A DNA stretch of 38,719 nt from CAINVV01 sp036508555 (GTDB lineage Bacteria; Bacteroidota; Bacteroidia; Bacteroidales; Prolixibacteraceae). How positions within the stretch are numbered: position 1 is the stretch's first letter; each line of letters starts with the position of its first letter. The notes under the pieces are model-generated. The model saw only the letters and a list, made by a program, of their open reading frames with translations, ran no database searches and was not told the origin of the DNA. The stretch covers positions 1 through 38,719 of the forward strand of contig DATCHD010000060.1 of NCBI GenBank assembly GCA_036508555.1. Reading direction: 5' to 3'. Below are positions 9,408 to 17,580 of the stretch, one piece after another. The position numbers and the translations under genes are program-made.

Positions 9408-12056
9408 ATGAAAAATCGATCACTAACAATTCAGATTCTCCTACTGCTTTTTGCAGTTACTTTTTCTCTTCAAGCCCAGACGAAAGGGCAGAAAAAGTAT
9501 CTGAGCAGTTATGAAGGAAAGACGCTCACTCCTCCCCAGACACCTGTATTATTACCTTACAACAGATGGATTGACCCTGCCGGAACGCAGCTGTCCTTTG
9601 GCATCAAAGAACTTGAAAATCATGCGATGGATGTTGCGCTTTCTCCGGATGAAAAGTGGCTCGCCATTGAGGGTCGCTACGAGGTACTGGTGGTTTCTGT
9701 TTCAAACAACAAGATCGCCGGTACTTTTCAATTGAGCAACTATTTCAACAGGCAGCTCACTATGAACAGCTTCTCAGGAATCTGCTGGAGACAGGAAGGA
9801 AGTCTGACACAGCTTTTTTGGGGTGCCGTTGGCAAAATGGCTTCCGGAGTAGTAATGGCTAACTGGAATAATGGAAAGTTTACCGATTCGGACTTTATCC
9901 CTTTCGCCAAAGAAGCTCCAGCTGCCACCTCTCTGGCCAACGAGGTGATCTACCGGAATGAATCCGGAAAACCAGCCATTTATGTTGTATTAAACGGAAA
10001 CAATAAAGTAGTAAAACTTGATCCTGATACCAGGAAAGTCCTATGGTCAACACTGGTGGGCGTTGCACCTTATGGCATCACGAAGTCCAATGGAAAAATC
10101 TACGTAACCAACTGGGCAGGTGGGCAGCCGGAGAACAATGATAAAAATGTTGCCGGAGTACCCTGGGGAAAAGCCAAGGTCAATGAGTTAAACGGCGCTA
10201 CCCGCGAAGGCACCGTCTCGGTGCTGGATCCGGTCACAGGTGTCGTTTTGAAGGAGATCCCGGTAGGGTTGCATCCCAACGATGTGATCACAGGATCTGA
10301 CGAAAAATTTGTTTACGTTTCCAATGCCAACAGCGATGAGGTAAGTGTTATTTCAACGGCCGACGACCAGGTGAAAGAGACCATTTCGGTGCGACTAAAT
10401 GCCGAAAAGAATGCTTACTGGGGAGACTCACCCAACGGTTTAGCGTTATCAAAAGACAACAAGACGCTTTATGTCTGCAACGGAATGGATAATGCCTTAG
10501 CTGTCATATCACTGGGAAAAGTATCCGCAGCAGGCTCGACAGGCAAATTGAGTGTAATTGAAGGTTTCATCCCCACAGGCGCGTACCCCGGAGCTGTCAC
10601 TGTAACAGGAAACAATCTGTTATATGTCGCCAATATAGAAGCCGAAGGATCCGGCATCCCATTTTATACAGAAGGATCCAAAAAGGCTAAATACAACTCT
10701 CACAAGGAGATGGCATCTATTTCTATCATCCCGGTACCCCTCGCAAAGGAGTTAAAAGGCTATACCGAAAGAGTAAAAATTTCCAACCAGCATTTCAGGC
10801 TCGATCTGACCGCCAAACTGCCGAGGAAAAATGTCTCTCCGGTTCCGGTACCGGAAAGAATCGGCGAACCATCTGTATTTAAGCATGTTCTATATATTAT
10901 CAAGGAGAACAGGACTTACGACCAGGTGTTAGGTGACATGAAAAAAGGTGATGGCGATTCAACACTTACCGTTTATGGCAGAAAAATTACACCTAACACG
11001 CACGAGCTCAGTGATCAGTTTGTGTTGCTGGATAACTACTATGCTTCAGGGAAATGTTCTGCCGAAGGGCATCAGTGGACGGATGCATCGATCGTGACCG
11101 ACTGGGTCGAGAAGTCTGTCAGGGCGTGGTTCCGGAGTTATCCGCATGTTCAATACGACGCACTCGTCTATTCTCCGACCGGATTCATCTGGGACAACGC
11201 ACTGGCTCATAACAAGAAAGTCCGGATTTACGGTGAAGCCTGCCTTGCCGAATTCCGTCCTGGCCAAACCTGGAGTTCCATCTACAAGGGTTTCCTCAAC
11301 AATGAAAAGCTTCAGTTTAAAAACAAGACTACCATTCAGCCAGTTGAACCGATTCTTAGCCAGGACTTTCCTTCCTCTGATAATCACCTGGTTTCAGACA
11401 TTCAAAGAGCCGATATATTTATTAAAGAACTGAAGGCTTTGGAACAACAGGAAGGAGATCAGCTGCCCGAGCTGATGGTGATGGCGCTTTCCAACGATCA
11501 CACGGTCGGAACCAGGCCAGGAATGCCCACTCCAAGGGCATTTGTAGCGGACAATGATCTTGCTGTCGCACAGATTGTTGAGGCACTTTCAAAAAGCAAA
11601 TTCTGGAAAAACACGGCCGTTTTTGTAACCGAGGACGATTCTCAGGATGGATGGGATCATGTCTCGGCTTACCGTACCGTTGGAATGGTCATCAGCCCCT
11701 ATTCCAAAACTGCCAGCCTGGTGCATACCAATTACAACCAGGTATCGATGGTGCGGACCATCGAGCAGATCCTTGGCATTCCGCCGATGAATATCATGGA
11801 TGCCACAGCCATGCCGATGTTCGACTGCTTCACTTCAAAACCCGATTTGAGCCCTTACATGGCACTTAAGAATGAGGTTCCCCTGGATGAGCTGAATCCT
11901 GATCTTCGGGCGCTTTCGGGCAAGGCGTTGCATTATGCTAAAAGAAGTATGGAGCCGCAATTCGACGGGATCGACGACGGTGATGAAGATCTGTTTAACA
12001 GGATTCTCTGGTTTGCGGCGAAGGGCAATGCTAAATATCCCAGAATTAAACTCTGA
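9408..12056 (+). CDS. Secreted beta-propeller / phosphoesterase fusion
   Basis: The 882-residue protein begins with a cleavable signal peptide (hydrophobic core about residues 8-22, ending FSLQAQ). Residues ~50-440 form a YncE/YVTN-type beta-propeller: repeats such as GKIYVTNWAGG, EKFVYVSNANSDEVSVI and NKTLYVCNGMDNALAVI are clear. From about residue 490 a phosphoesterase domain (PF04185 family, alkaline-phosphatase superfamily) starts with VLYIIKENRTYDQVLGDM. It continues with ALSNDHTVGTRPGMPTPRAF and FVTEDDSQDGWDHVSAYRT, which should hold the metal ligands. This fusion is known in Bacteroidota and other phyla, usually without an assigned substrate. It probably acts in the periplasm or outside the cell on a phosphoester or phospholipid headgroup, with the propeller as binding platform; that role is inference. 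Confidence 0.87.
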   Translation: MKNRSLTIQILLLLFAVTFSLQAQTKGQKKYLSSYEGKTLTPPQTPVLLPYNRWIDPAGTQLSFGIKELENHAMDVALSPDEKWLAIEGRYEVLVVSVSNNKIAGTFQLSNYFNRQLTMNSFSGICWRQEGSLTQLFWGAVGKMASGVVMANWNNGKFTDSDFIPFAKEAPAATSLANEVIYRNESGKPAIYVVLNGNNKVVKLDPDTRKVLWSTLVGVAPYGITKSNGKIYVTNWAGGQPENNDKNVAGVPWGKAKVNELNGATREGTVSVLDPVTGVVLKEIPVGLHPNDVITGSDEKFVYVSNANSDEVSVISTADDQVKETISVRLNAEKNAYWGDSPNGLALSKDNKTLYVCNGMDNALAVISLGKVSAAGSTGKLSVIEGFIPTGAYPGAVTVTGNNLLYVANIEAEGSGIPFYTEGSKKAKYNSHKEMASISIIPVPLAKELKGYTERVKISNQHFRLDLTAKLPRKNVSPVPVPERIGEPSVFKHVLYIIKENRTYDQVLGDMKKGDGDSTLTVYGRKITPNTHELSDQFVLLDNYYASGKCSAEGHQWTDASIVTDWVEKSVRAWFRSYPHVQYDALVYSPTGFIWDNALAHNKKVRIYGEACLAEFRPGQTWSSIYKGFLNNEKLQFKNKTTIQPVEPILSQDFPSSDNHLVSDIQRADIFIKELKALEQQEGDQLPELMVMALSNDHTVGTRPGMPTPRAFVADNDLAVAQIVEALSKSKFWKNTAVFVTEDDSQDGWDHVSAYRTVGMVISPYSKTASLVHTNYNQVSMVRTIEQILGIPPMNIMDATAMPMFDCFTSKPDLSPYMALKNEVPLDELNPDLRALSGKALHYAKRSMEPQFDGIDDGDEDLFNRILWFAAKGNAKYPRIKL

Positions 12057-12059
12057 CTC

Positions 12060-12090
12060 TTGCGTATTAAAACTACTTTTCTTACATTTG
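12060..12090 (+). promoter_or_regulatory. metK: metK promoter, TTG-N20-TACATTTG
   Basis: TTG at 12060-12062 is followed, after 20 nt, by TACATTTG at 12083-12090. Both match the Bacteroidota -33/-7 promoter (TTG, 19-23 nt, TAnnTTTG). The predicted start of transcription is about 12094-12098, exactly where the candidate SAM-II aptamer begins. It begins 3 nt after the stop of the previous gene. Confidence 0.7.
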
Positions 12091-12093
12091 CAT

Positions 12094-12173
12094 CTGTGGA
12101 CGGATTTGATTGATTGCAACCACGGAAAAAAATGCTAAAATATTGTGTATTGACTTTCCTCCTTCAATCAAAT
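12094..12173 (+). promoter_or_regulatory. Candidate SAM-II riboswitch upstream of metK
   Basis: A 6-bp stem (12094-12099 CTGTGG with 12120-12125 CCACGG, one G-U pair) encloses a loop containing GATTTGAT and then ATTGCAA directly before the 3' strand. An A-rich linker follows, then GCTAAAA (12134-12140). This order, P1, GAUUU, UUGCAA, P1', A-rich, GCUAAA, is what I recall for SAM-II (metA motif), which controls methionine and SAM genes in Proteobacteria and some Bacteroidota. The downstream 10-mer TCAATCAAAT (12164-12173) is the exact reverse complement of ATTTGATTGA in the aptamer loop (12104-12113), so a second, mutually exclusive pairing is possible. SAM would then be expected to repress metK. 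The pattern was matched by eye, and the pseudoknot was not modelled. Confidence 0.62.
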
Positions 12174-12195
12174 ATCCCACCAATTTTATTCATTC

Positions 12196-12214
12196 GTCAC
12201 CTTAACAACGTGAC
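12196..12214 (+). promoter_or_regulatory. Small inverted repeat before metK
   Basis: GTCAC (12196-12200) and GTGAC (12210-12214) are perfect inverted arms around a 9-nt loop, 15 bp before the metK ATG. It could be a leader hairpin near the ribosome-binding region or an operator half-site pair. Five base pairs can occur by chance. Confidence 0.25.
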
Positions 12215-12229
12215 ATAATTATTTTATTT

Positions 12230-13486
12230 ATGGGATATCTATTTACCTCAGAATCAGTATCAGAAGGTCATCCGGACAAAGTCGCTGATCAGATTTCGGA
12301 TGCAGTATTGGATGAATTCCTTGCATACGATCCTAAATCAAAAGTAGCCTGCGAAACGATGGTCACCACAGGACAGGTCATCATGGCCGGCGAAATCAAA
12401 TCAGAAACCTATGTCGACGTCCGGGAAGTCGCCCGGAAAGTCATCAACAGAATCGGCTATACGAAAGCTGAATACCAGTTCGATGGCGATTCGTGCGGTG
12501 TGCTGACAGCCCTTCACGAACAGTCGCCAGACATCAACCGGGGTGTCGAACGGTCTGAACTTGAGAATCAGGGCGCCGGCGACCAGGGTATGATGTTCGG
12601 TTATGCCTGCAGCGAAACCGATAATTACATGCCACTGCCTTTAGAACTGGCCCATGCGCTGCTCAAGGAATTAGCTAAAATCCGCAGGGCGGGTAAGGAA
12701 ATGACCTATCTCCGTCCGGATGCCAAATCACAGGTAACCATTGAGTATGATGATAAAAACCAGGCCATTAAAGTTCATACCATCGTTATCTCCACACAGC
12801 ATGATGATTTCGATGCCGACGATGTCAGGATGTTAGCCAAAATCAAGGCTGATGTTCAGAATATTCTGATTCCAGCTACCAAAAAAGTACTGCCTGTTCG
12901 TCTTCAGAAACTTTTCGAACCAGGATACATTCTGCACGTTAACCCTACCGGGAAGTTTGTAATTGGCGGTCCACACGGAGACAGCGGCCTGACTGGCCGT
13001 AAGATTATCGTGGATACCTATGGTGGTCGCGGTGCACATGGCGGCGGCGCTTTCTCCGGAAAAGATCCTTCCAAAGTCGACCGTTCCGCAGCCTATGCAG
13101 CCCGTCACATTGCCAAGAACATGGTCGCAGCAGGTGTTGCAGGCGAGATGCTGGTTCAGCTGGCCTATGCCATCGGCGTGGCCCAGCCTGTTAACATCTA
13201 CGTAAATACTTACGGCTCTGCCAAAGTCACCCTCCACGACAATGAGATCGCAGAAAAAATCACGGCACTGTTCGACTTGCGTCCTTATGCGATCGAGCAA
13301 CGGCTGAAACTCCGCAATCCAATCTACGAGGAGAGTGCCTCTTATGGTCACATGGGACGCACGCCACGCACGGTAACCAAAAAATTCACCTCCGCCTATT
13401 TTGGGAATAAAGAGTTGAATGTTGAACTGTTTACCTGGGAAAAACTGGATTACGTAGATAAGATCAAAGAAGCCTTCAAAATTTGA
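12230..13486 (+). CDS. metK: S-adenosylmethionine synthetase
   Basis: MetK makes S-adenosylmethionine from methionine and ATP. The 418-residue protein starts with the standard LFTSESVSEGHPDKVADQIS (methionine and ATP binding). It contains the loop GAGDQGMMFGYAC, FVIGGPHGDSGLTGRKIIVD, and the glycine-rich GGRGAHGGGAFSGKDPSKVD with the catalytic Lys and Asp residues. Length is slightly above the ~385-400 usual for enteric MetK, which is normal for Bacteroidota. It is a single-gene transcription unit: its own promoter at 12060-12090, a 135-nt leader with a candidate SAM-II riboswitch, and a terminator directly after. Feedback control by its own product is the natural reading. Confidence 0.97.
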   Translation: MGYLFTSESVSEGHPDKVADQISDAVLDEFLAYDPKSKVACETMVTTGQVIMAGEIKSETYVDVREVARKVINRIGYTKAEYQFDGDSCGVLTALHEQSPDINRGVERSELENQGAGDQGMMFGYACSETDNYMPLPLELAHALLKELAKIRRAGKEMTYLRPDAKSQVTIEYDDKNQAIKVHTIVISTQHDDFDADDVRMLAKIKADVQNILIPATKKVLPVRLQKLFEPGYILHVNPTGKFVIGGPHGDSGLTGRKIIVDTYGGRGAHGGGAFSGKDPSKVDRSAAYAARHIAKNMVAAGVAGEMLVQLAYAIGVAQPVNIYVNTYGSAKVTLHDNEIAEKITALFDLRPYAIEQRLKLRNPIYEESASYGHMGRTPRTVTKKFTSAYFGNKELNVELFTWEKLDYVDKIKEAFKI

Positions 13487-13522
13487 GCGATATGACTTAA
13501 GTTTTTTGTCCTGAAATTTGGG

Positions 13523-13558
13523 AAATCCCCGCTGCTATAAAGCTGCGGGGATTTTTTG
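13523..13558 (+). terminator. Rho-independent terminator of metK
   Basis: A ten-base arm AAATCCCCGC and its complement GCGGGGATTT flank an inner loop with a further GC/GC pairing, followed by a run of T. It lies 36 bp after the metK stop. Confidence 0.85.
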
Positions 13559-13614
13559 TTCCCTTGTATTCGTGTTTTTTTACAAAATCAAGTAACTTAC
13601 AATAAAAATATCAT

Positions 13615-14295
13615 ATGATTTTAGAGGATTTTCTATCTTTATTTTATCCCCGTTTGTGCAAGGGTTGCCAGACTTCGCTCGTACGAGGGGAGGCTGTGAT
13701 TTGTCTGGGTTGCCAAGCAGATCTGCCTAAAACTGGATTTGAAAAAACCCCGGATAATCCTGTGGCGCAACTCTTCTGGGGCCGAGCAGAAATCCAATTA
13801 GCCTCGGCCTTTTGCAGTTTCGACAAGGGGGGCATTATGCAGCGCTTTCTGCATCAGCTTAAATACAAAGGATCCAAAGAAGTGGGTGAAAAACTCGGTT
13901 TATTGTTCGGGTTAGATTTAATCCAAAACCTCCCCTACCAGGATATTGAACTCCTGGTACCTGTACCGTTGCATCCTAAGCGGGAACACAAAAGGGGATA
14001 CAACCAGAGTGCAGAGATTGTAAAGGGGATGTCGGATGCCATGGGAAAGCCCTTTTCAACAGGTAATCTGACACGAAATCACTACTCGGATACCCAGACC
14101 AACAAGAGCAGATTTGAACGATGGGAAAATGTGAAGGAGCTGTTTAGTGTCCGAAAGCCGGAACAGTTGGAAGGGAAGCATCTACTTCTGATCGATGATG
14201 TAGTAACGACTGGTTCCACCCTCGAAGCCTGTGCAAATGTCCTTCTTAAAGTTCCCGGCACCAAAGTCAGCATCGCCACATTGGCTTACGCTTGA
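13615..14295 (+). CDS. ComF family phosphoribosyltransferase-like protein
   Basis: The 226-residue protein has the ComF layout. An N-terminal zinc-finger-like region has two CxxC pairs (CKGCQ at about residue 15 and CLGCQ at about 31). A phosphoribosyltransferase domain ends in the PRPP loop LLIDDVVTTGSTLEAC. LVPVPLHPKREHKRGYNQSAEI is also diagnostic. ComF is linked to DNA uptake in Bacillus and Haemophilus, but most homologues are not functionally defined, and no other competence gene is near. It is convergent with ubiX; the gap between the two is filled with palindromic repeats. The ATG at 13615 gives the usual family length. Confidence 0.88.
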   Translation: MILEDFLSLFYPRLCKGCQTSLVRGEAVICLGCQADLPKTGFEKTPDNPVAQLFWGRAEIQLASAFCSFDKGGIMQRFLHQLKYKGSKEVGEKLGLLFGLDLIQNLPYQDIELLVPVPLHPKREHKRGYNQSAEIVKGMSDAMGKPFSTGNLTRNHYSDTQTNKSRFERWENVKELFSVRKPEQLEGKHLLLIDDVVTTGSTLEACANVLLKVPGTKVSIATLAYA

Positions 14296-14320
14296 AACAT
14301 TAGTATTAAACTTTTAGAAC

Positions 14321-14459
14321 CCTCGTTTCAAACGAGGAGTAAAGTAATCCCTCGTTGCAAACGAGTGATAACAAAAAGTTACAAACGAGGAGTAAAGTAA
14401 TCACTCGTTGCAAACGAGTGATAGCAAAAAGGGCAGCTATCTCTCGTTTGCAACGAGGG
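14321..14459. repeat. Cluster of CTCGTT(T)GCAAACGAG palindromes with a 53-bp tandem duplication
   Basis: Between the convergent ends of comF and ubiX lie palindromes at 14321-14337 (CCTCGTTTCAAACGAGG), 14351-14365, 14402-14420 (CACTCGTTGCAAACGAGTG) and, in the opposite orientation, 14441-14459, plus a half copy ending at 14390. A 53-bp unit from 14330 to 14382 is repeated from 14383 with only two changes over its first 48 bases. They belong to the same family as the repeats at 17153, 18814, 21190 and 28947. Confidence 0.85.
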
Positions 14460-14473
14460 ATATGAATGATCCA

Positions 14474-15043
14474 CTATCTATGCTCTCCCCAACGATACGA
14501 TTCACTCGGCATACGCATCAGATCCAAAACCCTGTTCACAACCGTATCTACCAGCTCTTCAATTGTTGCGGGAAGTGAATAAAAGGAGGGTGCTGCAGGC
14601 AGGACAATGGCTCCTGCTTCTGTTAAAGTCACCATGTTGCGCAGATGAATCAGGTTATAGGGCATTTCGCGCGGAACGACAATTAAGCGGCCTTTCTCCT
14701 TTAAGACAACATCAGCAGCACGGGTGATCAGATCGTCTGAAATACCGGATGCAATACGTCCTAACGTTCCCATGGAGCAGGGAATGATTACCATGGTGTC
14801 ATAACTAGCGGATCCTGATGCAAAAGGAGCATTAAAATCATGCGGTTCATATATTTTGTATGGAATGGATGCTGTGCTTACCTCCTCTTTTAATTCATAA
14901 GCCCAGATATCCCTGGCGTTTTTGGAAAAGACGACACCGCAGGCCTCCGGGATGGTGGTTGATTTGCTCAGTTTCTCAATCAGTCTCTTGGCATAAATTG
15001 ATCCGCTGGCACCTGTAATCGCGATGATGATTTTACGGCTCAT
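14474..15043 (-). CDS. ubiX: UbiX-like flavin prenyltransferase
   Basis: UbiX joins a dimethylallyl group to FMN to make prenyl-FMN, the cofactor of UbiD-type decarboxylases. The 189-residue protein begins MSRKIIIAITGASGSIYAKR, the FMN-binding Rossmann start. It has CSMGTLGRIASGISDDLITR and VVPREMPYNLIHLRNM, which are strongly conserved in the family. The frame continues upstream for 41 more codons, but the ATG at 15043 gives the family N-terminus and avoids overlap with the divergent gene at 15103. No ubiD is in the window. The low-GC gap at 15044-15102 must hold promoters for both directions. Confidence 0.94.
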   Translation of the reverse strand: MSRKIIIAITGASGSIYAKRLIEKLSKSTTIPEACGVVFSKNARDIWAYELKEEVSTASIPYKIYEPHDFNAPFASGSASYDTMVIIPCSMGTLGRIASGISDDLITRAADVVLKEKGRLIVVPREMPYNLIHLRNMVTLTEAGAIVLPAAPSFYSLPATIEELVDTVVNRVLDLMRMPSESYRWGEHR

Positions 15044-15091
15044 AGTCAAATTTCGGATCAATATATAAATAAAAATTGAGCATATATTTTC

Positions 15092-15099
15092 TATATTTG
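15092..15099 (+). promoter_or_regulatory. Possible -7 element TATATTTG
   Basis: TATATTTG matches TAnnTTTG and ends 3 nt before the first ATG (15103) and 6 nt before the second (15106). If used, transcription would begin at or next to the start codon, giving an almost leaderless message. There is no -33 TTG at normal spacing and the region is AT-rich, so chance is possible. Confidence 0.3.
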
Positions 15100-15102
15100 A
15101 CA

Positions 15103-17133
15103 ATGATGAAAAAACAACCTCCAAAACCAGCCAAGAACCGCACCCAAATAGTCGCAGCACCAACACTCAGGACCTCTTATATTCTGCTGCTATTGGCCTA
15201 CACCCTGATCCCGGTTTTCCTTCCAAACCTGGAAGCCATAGACTCCAACGGACCGAAGTTTCTCTCCCTGTCTATCATCAATCTCCTTTGTTTTCTATTC
15301 CTGATGACGACCAGCCCACAGAAAAATGAACCCGCTCCTATCCGATTATTTTTCAGTAACAGAATTGGTTTCGCCTATACTCTTTTCATGGCCGTCATAT
15401 TGCTTTCATTTACCAAAGCAATCAACATGGGAGAGGCATTCATCACCTTTTCGATGTACTTTTCAGTCTTTGCGGCAGCCCTGAATCTATCTGTAATCCT
15501 GCGATCCGACAAGCGGTATCTCAGATGGATCAGTATCGTACTGGCCTTTGTTTTGATCGTGGATTCATTTACAGTATTCTACAATATTCCTCTTTACATC
15601 ACCCAGCAAATCGGTTCTATTGAAGATATTAAATCAGTATTCTCTAACAAAAATATACTTGCGGCTGCTATTTTTATCAAGATGGTTTTTGCCTTGTGGC
15701 TCATCATTTACGATAATGGCTGGGTAAAAAAGGCTGGTTATTTTTCGCTTTGTTGTGCCTTTTTGGCCATCCTTTTCATGAGTGCGAGGGCATTTTACTT
15801 TGGAAGTTTTCTGCTGGCAGTGAGCGTTGTTGCTTTTATTTTAATCCTTAATTACAGAAATAAAACTCCTCAACCATTTAAAACACCAGGTTTAGTTCTC
15901 GGGGCGTTTGTAATGGCACTCCTGATTTTTACAGTGACGCAGCGATATTTATATCCAAAGAACGGAGATAAATATAATGTATCCTTTACCCAACGGATTT
16001 CTCAGGTAAATAAAGAACTTTCCGATACTTGGCGTATCAGTGCCTGGAAGAATTCTGCTTTACTGTTTAAGAAGGATCCGTTACTCGGTGTTGGAACTGG
16101 AAACTGGAAAATCAGAGTTTTGCAATATGAAAATCAGACCAAGAACCATGCCGCTTATATGGGTAGAAATCACAATGATTTCATACAGGTTTTTACTGAA
16201 ACGGGTCTTTTTGGCGGCTTATTGTTTATTTCCATATTTGTCCTGATCGGATTGAATTTTCTGGTGGCATTTTTCAAGAAGGAACCAAATGAGGACTCTA
16301 TAAAATACCTGTTTATTCCGGCCTTCGGAGTAGCCCTATGCAGCATCGACGCCTTCTTCAATTTCCCTTCCGAAAGACCCGAAATTCAATCCCTTTTCGC
16401 ATTACTCGTAGCAGCCGGAATTGCATATTCGCCGTTGACCGCCAATTTCTCCTTTCTTCCGCCACAGTCCCGGATCAAAAATCAAAAATCAAAAATTTTG
16501 TTGACAAGAGTTCTGTATGTTAGCTATATTTTGATCCTTATTGGCTCTTCCTATGTTTTTTCATTGTATTTCAAGTCACAAAAACTGCAGATGCTGATAG
16601 AATCTGACTTAGCCGCAGGAGCACCCCTGCACGATTCCAGCCTGTTTTTAAAGGAGCTACCCGTAATTCCTACGGTCTCCACATTGGGTGTCGAACCACT
16701 TGTAGTAGGTATAACTCGTTATACGATGAATGAGGGAAAATTTCGGGAATCAGTCGACCTCTTACTTCCGGATAAAAGCAGCCCATGGGACAGTAGACGA
16801 GAATTCAATCTGGCTTTTGCATTCGACAAATTAGGGAAGAAAGACAGTGCACTATATTATGCCCGCAAAGCGGTCGAAATAAAACCGCGTTTCTTTGTCA
16901 ACGTGAATGTTCTTTGTAACATTTTGATTGAAAATTCAAGAAAAGCAGAGGCCATCCTGGTACTTCAGGATTACGTTGCCAAAGAGAAATATGCGAAGGA
17001 GCCCTGGTTAAAACTCTCCACTCTTTACAGGGAAGTTGGAGACACTATTAAAGCAGACAACACCATTAACGAAGCAATCAAAAATATACCTTGGGAAAAA
17101 GAGATTATACTGAAAATGGCGGGGAAGAGGTGA
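15103..17133 (+). CDS. O-antigen ligase-like membrane protein with C-terminal TPRs
   Basis: The protein (about 676 residues) has roughly eleven hydrophobic segments between residues 25 and 470. A long outer loop (about residues 290-370) carries SDTWRISAWKNSALLFKKDP, then LLGVGTGNW and GRNHNDFIQVFTETGLFGG, the Wzy_C/O-antigen ligase signature with its conserved His. Residues ~510-676 are soluble and TPR-like (FAFDKLGKKDSALYYARKAV). Such fusions are frequent in Bacteroidota and are annotated as O-antigen ligase family; they may ligate or polymerise surface glycan, or glycosylate proteins. Start is the ATG at 15103 or 15106; a TTG at 15076 was rejected. Short ATCAAAA repeats at about 16477-16498 encode a basic linker between the last hydrophobic segments. 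It stands alone, without other polysaccharide genes. Confidence 0.82.
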   Translation: MMKKQPPKPAKNRTQIVAAPTLRTSYILLLLAYTLIPVFLPNLEAIDSNGPKFLSLSIINLLCFLFLMTTSPQKNEPAPIRLFFSNRIGFAYTLFMAVILLSFTKAINMGEAFITFSMYFSVFAAALNLSVILRSDKRYLRWISIVLAFVLIVDSFTVFYNIPLYITQQIGSIEDIKSVFSNKNILAAAIFIKMVFALWLIIYDNGWVKKAGYFSLCCAFLAILFMSARAFYFGSFLLAVSVVAFILILNYRNKTPQPFKTPGLVLGAFVMALLIFTVTQRYLYPKNGDKYNVSFTQRISQVNKELSDTWRISAWKNSALLFKKDPLLGVGTGNWKIRVLQYENQTKNHAAYMGRNHNDFIQVFTETGLFGGLLFISIFVLIGLNFLVAFFKKEPNEDSIKYLFIPAFGVALCSIDAFFNFPSERPEIQSLFALLVAAGIAYSPLTANFSFLPPQSRIKNQKSKILLTRVLYVSYILILIGSSYVFSLYFKSQKLQMLIESDLAAGAPLHDSSLFLKELPVIPTVSTLGVEPLVVGITRYTMNEGKFRESVDLLLPDKSSPWDSRREFNLAFAFDKLGKKDSALYYARKAVEIKPRFFVNVNVLCNILIENSRKAEAILVLQDYVAKEKYAKEPWLKLSTLYREVGDTIKADNTINEAIKNIPWEKEIILKMAGKR

Positions 17134-17152
17134 GATGTTTATATTATATAAA

Positions 17153-17198
17153 ATCGTTGCAAACGACAAACCATAAACCCCTCGTTGCAAACAAGGGG
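17153..17198. repeat. Two TTGCAA-centred palindromes
   Basis: TCGTTGCAAACGA (17153-17165) and CCCCTCGTTGCAAACAAGGGG (17178-17198, one mismatch) lie between the convergent ends of the membrane protein gene and the MNT gene. The same pair, with the same linker ACAAACCATAA, recurs at 18814-18865, so the two palindromes move or are copied as one unit. Confidence 0.8.
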
Positions 17199-17262
17199 GA
17201 GCAGGGATCTGCACGTTAAGTACAGCATAATATTGTCAAACAGGGCCAACTACGGTAAATAG

Positions 17263-17580
17263 TCAGGCCACTTTGTTTTTGATGATAATTCCGTATTTTA
17301 ATATTTCATGAACGACCGGGTTATTCTGATTAAAATCACCAATCATAAATGGGTGCGGCTCAATCCTCAAATCAATTTTTCTGCGAAGTTTCATTAAATC
17401 AATTTGAGTGTCAATAATATCTACTACATTATTAACGACAATGGCAATATCTATATCACTATCATCATGGTTGGTCCCTTTTGCAAAAGAGCCAAACAGT
17501 ATTGCTTGCCTAACGCTGTATTTGGTACTTATTGAATCAATGTAAGCGCCTGCTATTCTGAGAGCTTCTCCTTTGTCCAT
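17263..17580 (-). CDS. MNT-type minimal nucleotidyltransferase
   Basis: The 105-residue protein has the nucleotidyltransferase motif GS-x10-DxD at residues 30-44 (GSFAKGTNHDDSDIDIAIVV) and little else, as in MntA. MntA proteins are antitoxins that AMPylate or oligo-adenylate a Tyr on their HEPN partner. The ATG at 17580 overlaps the upstream HEPN gene by 28 nt, so the pair is translated from one message. A third acidic residue, needed for catalysis, may be at RIEPHP (residues 76-81), where Asp is usual and Glu is present. It is either a toxin-antitoxin module or one of the many uncharacterised HEPN/MNT pairs. Confidence 0.85.
   Translation of the reverse strand: MDKGEALRIAGAYIDSISTKYSVRQAILFGSFAKGTNHDDSDIDIAIVVNNVVDIIDTQIDLMKLRRKIDLRIEPHPFMIGDFNQNNPVVHEILKYGIIIKNKVA

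Noticed and set aside
14321..14459. Possible CRISPR array
   Set aside because: The repeats are palindromes in both orientations with irregular spacing, and there are no unique spacers or cas genes.
15044..15166. 41-residue N-terminal extension of UbiX
   Set aside because: It would overlap the divergent membrane protein gene; family members start at MSRKIIIAITG.
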